Positions 60,748 to 64,000 of a stretch of 64,000 nucleotides of DNA are shown one piece after another. Location: positions 15,348 to 79,347 of the forward strand of contig JBGTEJ010000021.1 of the NCBI GenBank assembly GCA_041747855.1, written 5' to 3'. The notes under the pieces are model-generated. The model was not told where the DNA came from. It ran no database searches and was given only the letters and a program-made list of their open reading frames with translations. How positions within the stretch are numbered: the stretch's first letter is position 1; each line of letters starts with the position of its first letter. Both the position numbers and the translations under genes were made by a program. This DNA is from ZC4RG35 sp041747855. GTDB lineage: Bacteria > Actinomycetota > Acidimicrobiia > Spongiisociales > ZC4RG35.

Positions 60748-61833
60748 TCAGTCCACCGTGAGCAGGTCTCCGAGTTCGGACAGAGCCCGGGTCAGGATTC
60801 GTGATACCTGCATTTGAGAGACACCGACTCGCTCCGCGATCTCGGTCTGCGTTAGATCCTCATAGAACCTCAAATAGACGACGATCCTATCCCTCTCGGG
60901 CAATGCGGCCAGAGCTTGGCTCATGTTGGACCTGATCTCAGCGTCGTCGAACTCGGCATCGAAGCCGCCCAGCACCTCAGACAACGGCTGTCCATCCTCC
61001 CCACCGGGGTCCTCAATAGATAGCGCGGTGTACCCCTGGGCGACGCTCATCGCCTCTGACACCTCTTCCTGGCTGATCTCGAGTCTGGCCGCTATGTCCG
61101 ACATCCGGGGTGATCTTCCTAATTCCTGGGTCAGCGTCTGGGCCGCCCTGGTCACCTCGAGGGCGAGCTCCTGCAGACCTCGCGGCACGCGAACCGACCA
61201 TCCTCGATCCCGGAGTTGGCGCTTCAGTTCGCCGGAGATGGTGACCGCTGCAAAGGAGCGAAGCTCCCCACGACTGGGATCGAACCTGTGAACTGCCTTC
61301 AGAAGCGCGATCAATGCGACCTGCTCCAGGTCATCATCTGTGATCCCTTTGCCGCGGTACCTCCTCCAAATCGACGTTGCCAATGGCTGGTAGCGGCGGA
61401 CTAACTCCTCCGCGTACAGGGGCTCAGCTTCCATGCCCGCGATCAGTTGCTCTTCGTCGAGATCGTCGGGCGACATTGCCAGCGACCCGGGCTGACGCAA
61501 CTCGAACCAGACATGGAGCCTCCCGTCGCGGTGTTCGGTGCCCCAGGACTGCGACATCTTGTCGACAACAGTGAGACCGAAACCGTGAGCCACTGGAATG
61601 ATCGGACCGGGTGACAGATGGCTAACGCCGACACGCACCATCAGGCCACGGTCCTCGACCCACACTTCGGCGGTGGAGGCCCGCCCATGCTGAACCGCGT
61701 TGGCAAAGAGTTCCGTAACGAGAAGGGCGGCCTCTGCGGCACGCATCGAGTCGACGTTCAACGTTTCAGCGAGAAAGCCCCGTACCTCCGACGTCGACCT
61801 TGGGTTGATAGGAACCTCGATCGACCGGATCAA
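60748..61833 (-). CDS. SigB/SigF-family sigma factor fused to an RsbW-like ATPase domain
   Basis: 361 residues from TTG 61833 (overlapping the upstream stop, TTGA); a TTG at 61857 would add 8. N-terminal 1-120 is a GHKL anti-sigma-like domain: N-box VTELFANAVQHG and G-box AHGFGLTVVDKM, both intact. Residues about 125-361 are sigma-70 group 3: region 2 EELVRRYQPLATSIWRRYRGK and DLEQVALIALLKAVHRFDPSRG, region 3 GRSPRMSDIAARLEISQEE, region 4 ERDRIVVYLRFYEDLTQTEIAERVGVSQMQVSRI. Having the inhibitor-like fold joined to the sigma factor suggests intramolecular control. Last gene of a STAS-led operon. Confidence 0.88.
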   Translation of the reverse strand: MIRSIEVPINPRSTSEVRGFLAETLNVDSMRAAEAALLVTELFANAVQHGRASTAEVWVEDRGLMVRVGVSHLSPGPIIPVAHGFGLTVVDKMSQSWGTEHRDGRLHVWFELRQPGSLAMSPDDLDEEQLIAGMEAEPLYAEELVRRYQPLATSIWRRYRGKGITDDDLEQVALIALLKAVHRFDPSRGELRSFAAVTISGELKRQLRDRGWSVRVPRGLQELALEVTRAAQTLTQELGRSPRMSDIAARLEISQEEVSEAMSVAQGYTALSIEDPGGEDGQPLSEVLGGFDAEFDDAEIRSNMSQALAALPERDRIVVYLRFYEDLTQTEIAERVGVSQMQVSRILTRALSELGDLLTVD

Positions 61834-62150
61834 ACTGCGTGCAGATCGATCGTCCAATGGCCCTCACCCACATTGAGACGCGACCCGAGCAGCAAAGCAC
61901 CGGCAGCCGGCGGCCGGGCCGCGAGATTCCCGGTCAAGATCAACGCCGTTGTGTCCATGTGTGCGTTTACCTCAATGGGTATGCCCGCCTCTACCAATCC
62001 GGATACGAGATCTGACACTGCCACTTTCACGTCGTCTACCTCTTGCTGCTCGACACCAAAGACAGCGAGGACGTTGCCGACGAAAACCCGGACTAAGGCG
62101 ACCGATCCCGGATCCGGAGAGGCGCGGATCGCGAGCGTATCCGAGCTCAA
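61830..62150 (-). CDS. Degenerate RsbW-like (GHKL-fold) protein
   Basis: 106 residues, TTG 62150 overlapping the STAS stop. The order of helices and strands matches HATPase_c_2 (RASPDPGSVALVRVFVGNVL; EVDDVKVAVSDLVSGLVEAG) but the N-box Asn and the G-box glycines are missing, so it probably does not bind ATP as a kinase. It may be a decoy or scaffold that binds the STAS partner or the sigma domain. Family assignment by pattern only. Confidence 0.6.
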   Translation of the reverse strand: MSSDTLAIRASPDPGSVALVRVFVGNVLAVFGVEQQEVDDVKVAVSDLVSGLVEAGIPIEVNAHMDTTALILTGNLAARPPAAGALLLGSRLNVGEGHWTIDLHAV

Positions 62151-62494
62151 CCGTCGAGAGCCTGATCCACCGACGGAAACGAGTTGAGGTGGGTGAGCAC
62201 CCCGGTGATCTCGAGGAGGCGGCCGATCGGGCCGCCATTGACAGCCACCGCCAACTTCCGCCCCGACTCGCGGAACTTCTCGTGGGCGGCCATCAACAGC
62301 CTCACCCCCGACGAGTCCATGAAGTCTGTCGAAGACAGATCAATCACGAGCTTTTGCGGATCATTGAGGGAGTCGATCTTCGACTCCAGCTCCTGGATTG
62401 TCGCAATGTCGACTTCGCCGAGGACGGTGAGAACCACAGCATGCGTGGACTCATCTGGAGTCCCCCGGAGATCGACTCGGAGATCGAGAGGCAT
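62147..62494 (-). CDS. STAS-domain anti-sigma antagonist (RsbV-like)
   Basis: 115 residues from ATG 62494; an upstream frame overlaps the divergent gene and is not used. Complete STAS domain: LTVLGEVDIATIQELESKID, LVIDLSSTDFMDSSGVRLLM with the phosphorylatable Ser in FMDSSG. When dephosphorylated by a PP2C enzyme it should bind an RsbW-like domain. First gene of the operon ending in the sigma fusion; its ATG and the plus-strand ATG at 62493 share the bases CATG. Confidence 0.88.
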   Translation of the reverse strand: MPLDLRVDLRGTPDESTHAVVLTVLGEVDIATIQELESKIDSLNDPQKLVIDLSSTDFMDSSGVRLLMAAHEKFRESGRKLAVAVNGGPIGRLLEITGVLTHLNSFPSVDQALDG

Positions 62495-62510
62495 GGGCAA
62501 CGATATTAAC

Positions 62511-62873
62511 ATGGGCCTCATGCTTGGTTTTGAGCTCGTTGTCTCGGCGAGTCCGGTCTGGATCAGTCTCACGCGTGACTTGATCGCCACCGCGGCAAGC
62601 CCACTCGACCTATCTGTGGATCGACTCAATGACCTCCTCGTTCTCGTCTCGACACTGGTGTCGGATGCCGCGGAAAGCCCAGAGAGCGACCGCTTCTCCA
62701 TCGTCATCAGCCTCGAGGACAACTCATCGATCGCGTTCACTCTGACTTCATACGGAAATCCTGACCTCTCGACACGACCAATCTCCGAGATGGCCCTCTC
62801 CAAACTGGCCGATGAACACTGGTCAAGAGCCTCAGACGGAGGCTCCCAGGTCGGATTCGTCTTCAGCAATTGA
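62511..62873 (+). CDS. Second degenerate RsbW-like protein, divergent
   Basis: 120 residues from ATG 62511 (ATG 62493 is an alternative). Layout FELVVSASPVWISLTRDLIA, LLVLVSTLVSDAAESPESDR and the final SDGGSQVGFVFSN follow the RsbW fold, but the N-box Asn and GxGL motif are absent. Diverges from the STAS-led operon across a very short AT-rich gap. Perhaps another partner-binding decoy in the same circuit. No Shine-Dalgarno is visible. Confidence 0.55.
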   Translation: MGLMLGFELVVSASPVWISLTRDLIATAASPLDLSVDRLNDLLVLVSTLVSDAAESPESDRFSIVISLEDNSSIAFTLTSYGNPDLSTRPISEMALSKLADEHWSRASDGGSQVGFVFSN

Positions 62874-62913
62874 TCTCAGGTGGGATCTGTTTCCAGCAAG
62901 TGATCTGACTTCC

Positions 62914-62939
62914 GTTTCAGGGAACTCGTCTCGGGGTAT
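62914..62939 (+). promoter_or_regulatory. SigF/SigB-type promoter
   Basis: GTTT at 62914-62917, 16-bp spacer, GGGTAT at 62934-62939; exact consensus, 29 bp before the tiny ORF at 62969. Confidence 0.82.
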
Positions 62940-62968
62940 GGACTTTTCGCACAACGAAAGGAAGGGTC

Positions 62969-63028
62969 ATGTACATAGGCATGGGAACTCTAATTCTCAT
63001 CATTCTGATCCTGATCCTCATCACCTGA
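62969..63028 (+). CDS. 19-residue hydrophobic peptide
   Basis: MYIGMGTLILIILILILIT, preceded by AAAGGAAGGGTC. One very hydrophobic segment; may be a real membrane micropeptide or a leader peptide coupled to the next gene 17 bp on. Too short for family assignment. Confidence 0.5.
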   Translation: MYIGMGTLILIILILILIT

Positions 63029-63045
63029 CGTCCAAGGAGGACCCA

Positions 63046-63684
63046 ATGACAGAGGAAAGAATCACACAGGAACGAGCGGAGAGCAGGGTACGACCTGCAG
63101 GACCCGACTACACCAGTGTCCGGGAGCGATTCGGCGGAATCGACACCGGGGCGGCTCTGGGAGGAATGCTTGCGGGTCTCGGGATGCTGGTGCTTCTGGC
63201 AGCCTTGGCTGCCGTAGCCGCGATCCCGCTTCAGATCAACGCTTTCGACATCGAGGGCGGTGTCCAGGAACTGGGAATGGGCGGCATAGCTGTCGCCACT
63301 GTTGTGATCCTGGTCTCGTTCTTCGTCGGCGGGTGGGCTGCTGCTCGCATCGCTCGTTTCGACGGGGTCATCAACGGAGTAGGCGTGGCGCTGTGGATGT
63401 TGCTGCTGGTAGCCCTTTCGGCCGCAGCCGGCGTTTTCTTCGATGCCCGATACAACCTGCTTCAGCGGGCCGGGTTGCCTGACTGGTTCTCGCAGATCCG
63501 CGGCGAGGATGTGACCACCCTGGCCGTGGTGGCAGCCATTCTGGCGATCTCGGCACTCTTCGTCGGATGCATCATCGGCGGATCAGTCGGCGAGGCATAC
63601 AACCGGAGGGTCGACTCTGCGATGGCAGACACGAGGACCGTCCCCACTGAACGGCGTGACGTAGACCGCTCCGTCGCTGATTGA
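63046..63684 (+). CDS. Multi-pass membrane protein of unknown function
   Basis: 212 residues from ATG 63046 (AAGGAGGACCCA upstream). Polar N-terminus (TEERITQERAESRVRPAGPD), four transmembrane helices (about 37-63, 80-100, 107-130, 158-182) with GxxG-rich faces, and a charged tail. Resembles the YrzE/TIGR04086-type small membrane proteins seen in stress gene sets. Transcribed from the SigF/SigB-type promoter at 62914. Confidence 0.65.
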   Translation: MTEERITQERAESRVRPAGPDYTSVRERFGGIDTGAALGGMLAGLGMLVLLAALAAVAAIPLQINAFDIEGGVQELGMGGIAVATVVILVSFFVGGWAAARIARFDGVINGVGVALWMLLLVALSAAAGVFFDARYNLLQRAGLPDWFSQIRGEDVTTLAVVAAILAISALFVGCIIGGSVGEAYNRRVDSAMADTRTVPTERRDVDRSVAD

Positions 63685-63736
63685 AGACCTATACCTCTCC
63701 GTCGCTGACTGAACTCATCGACGGCAAGGGGTAAGA

Positions 63737-63768
63737 GGGAGGGGCTCTTCAGAGCCCCTCCCTTCTTT
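63737..63768 (+). terminator. Intrinsic terminator
   Basis: GGGAGGGGCTCT (63737-63748), tiny TC loop, AGAGCCCCTCCC (63751-63762), then TTCTTT. Follows the membrane protein gene by about 50 bp and precedes the convergent recR stop, so it may serve both. Confidence 0.85.
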
Positions 63769-63790
63769 GATCCTGTGGCGACTGGGGTAC

Positions 63791-64000
63791 TCAAAGCTCG
63801 GAGCGGCCCACCAGGGCTCGACCCAGAGTGAGCTCATCGGCATAGTCGAGATCACCACCCACGGGCAGACCGGAGGCAAGACGGGTCACCCGCACCCCCA
63901 AAGGTTTGAACTCACGGGCGATGTACATGGCCGTTGCGTCGCCTTCGATCGTCGGATTGGTGGCCACGATCAGCTCGATGACACCCTGAGGGCCGATCCT
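63791..64000 (-). CDS. recR: Recombination protein RecR, C-terminal part
   Basis: Only the last 69 residues are in the window; the 5' part lies to the right. The frame reads ELIVATNPTIEGDATAMYIA, FKPLGVRVTRLASGLPVGGDL and YADELTLGRALVGR, the Toprim C-terminal region and tail of RecR, which loads RecA with RecF and RecO at gapped DNA. Confidence 0.93.
   Translation of the reverse strand, partial: RIGPQGVIELIVATNPTIEGDATAMYIAREFKPLGVRVTRLASGLPVGGDLDYADELTLGRALVGRSEL

Noticed and set aside
1..64000. Phage, transposon, CRISPR or toxin-rich island
   Set aside because: No integrase, transposase, repeat-spacer array or shift in codon style was seen; the only toxin trace is the Doc remnant.

Overview
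The window is 64 kb of high-GC DNA with dense genes, many 4-bp start/stop overlaps (ATGA, GTGA, TTGA), frequent GTG and TTG starts, an F420-dependent luciferase-like oxidoreductase, a SigK/RskA-type pair and SigF/SigB-type promoters. Together these point to a free-living member of Actinomycetota, plausibly class Acidimicrobiia; the phylum is well supported and the class is a guess. There are no phage genes, insertion sequences or CRISPR arrays. Both ends cut through genes: a cyanophycin synthetase at the left and recR at the right.

Layout. 0-4.2 kb: the 3' part of cphA converges on a Mur-ligase gene that carries a cyanophycin-synthetase-like N-terminus, followed by an orphan RHH antitoxin with a broken Doc toxin. 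4.6-17.1 kb: two large class III cyclase/AAA-type ATPase signalling proteins (one overlapping a 3Fe-4S ferredoxin, the other apparently starting at ACG), a ScyD-like secreted protein, and a PadR - ABC ATPase - FtsX/MacB permease operon with a tandem-palindrome operator. 17.2-20.1 kb: DUF421 membrane protein, ferritin-like protein, topoisomerase IB. 20.1-25.7 kb: two operons (OsmC + FAD oxidoreductase; TetR + two alpha/beta hydrolases, one fused to a glycosyltransferase), each preceded by the same TetR-type palindrome. 25.8-39 kb: lipoprotein and cupredoxin, SigK/RskA pair, PEP carboxylase, an extracytoplasmic MsrB-DipZ-MsrA repair operon, an ICMT-like methyltransferase, a PAP2-diacylglycerol-kinase fusion, an ArsR-AHSA1-RibD operon and tRNA-Pro(CGG). 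39-47.3 kb: housekeeping genes (asd, lysC, cyclophilin, PHP phosphoesterase, murJ, thiolase, glpX). 47.4-63.7 kb: a general-stress island.

The stress island is the most interesting part. It holds two membrane SpoIIE/PP2C phosphatases, two STAS antagonists, one intact RsbW-like kinase, two degenerate RsbW-like proteins, and a SigB/SigF-family sigma factor fused to its own RsbW-like ATPase domain. Ten intergenic sites across the window (nine of them between 47.7 and 62.9 kb) match GTTT-N15-17-GGGTA(T/C/G), the known actinobacterial SigF/SigB promoter, at the right distance from start codons. They sit upstream of a ferritin-like protein, CsbD, a BON protein, a SRPBCC protein, small membrane proteins, an F420 oxidoreductase and a three-gene operon: N-formylglutamate-amidohydrolase-like, DUF1704 (MATCAP-like metallopeptidase) and a GshB/RimK-like ATP-grasp ligase. 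I read this as a stress sigma factor with its partner-switching inputs and part of its regulon encoded together, including a candidate stress-induced system that adds and removes amino acids or peptides. The promoter matches and domain architecture are seen in sequence; the circuit wiring is inference.
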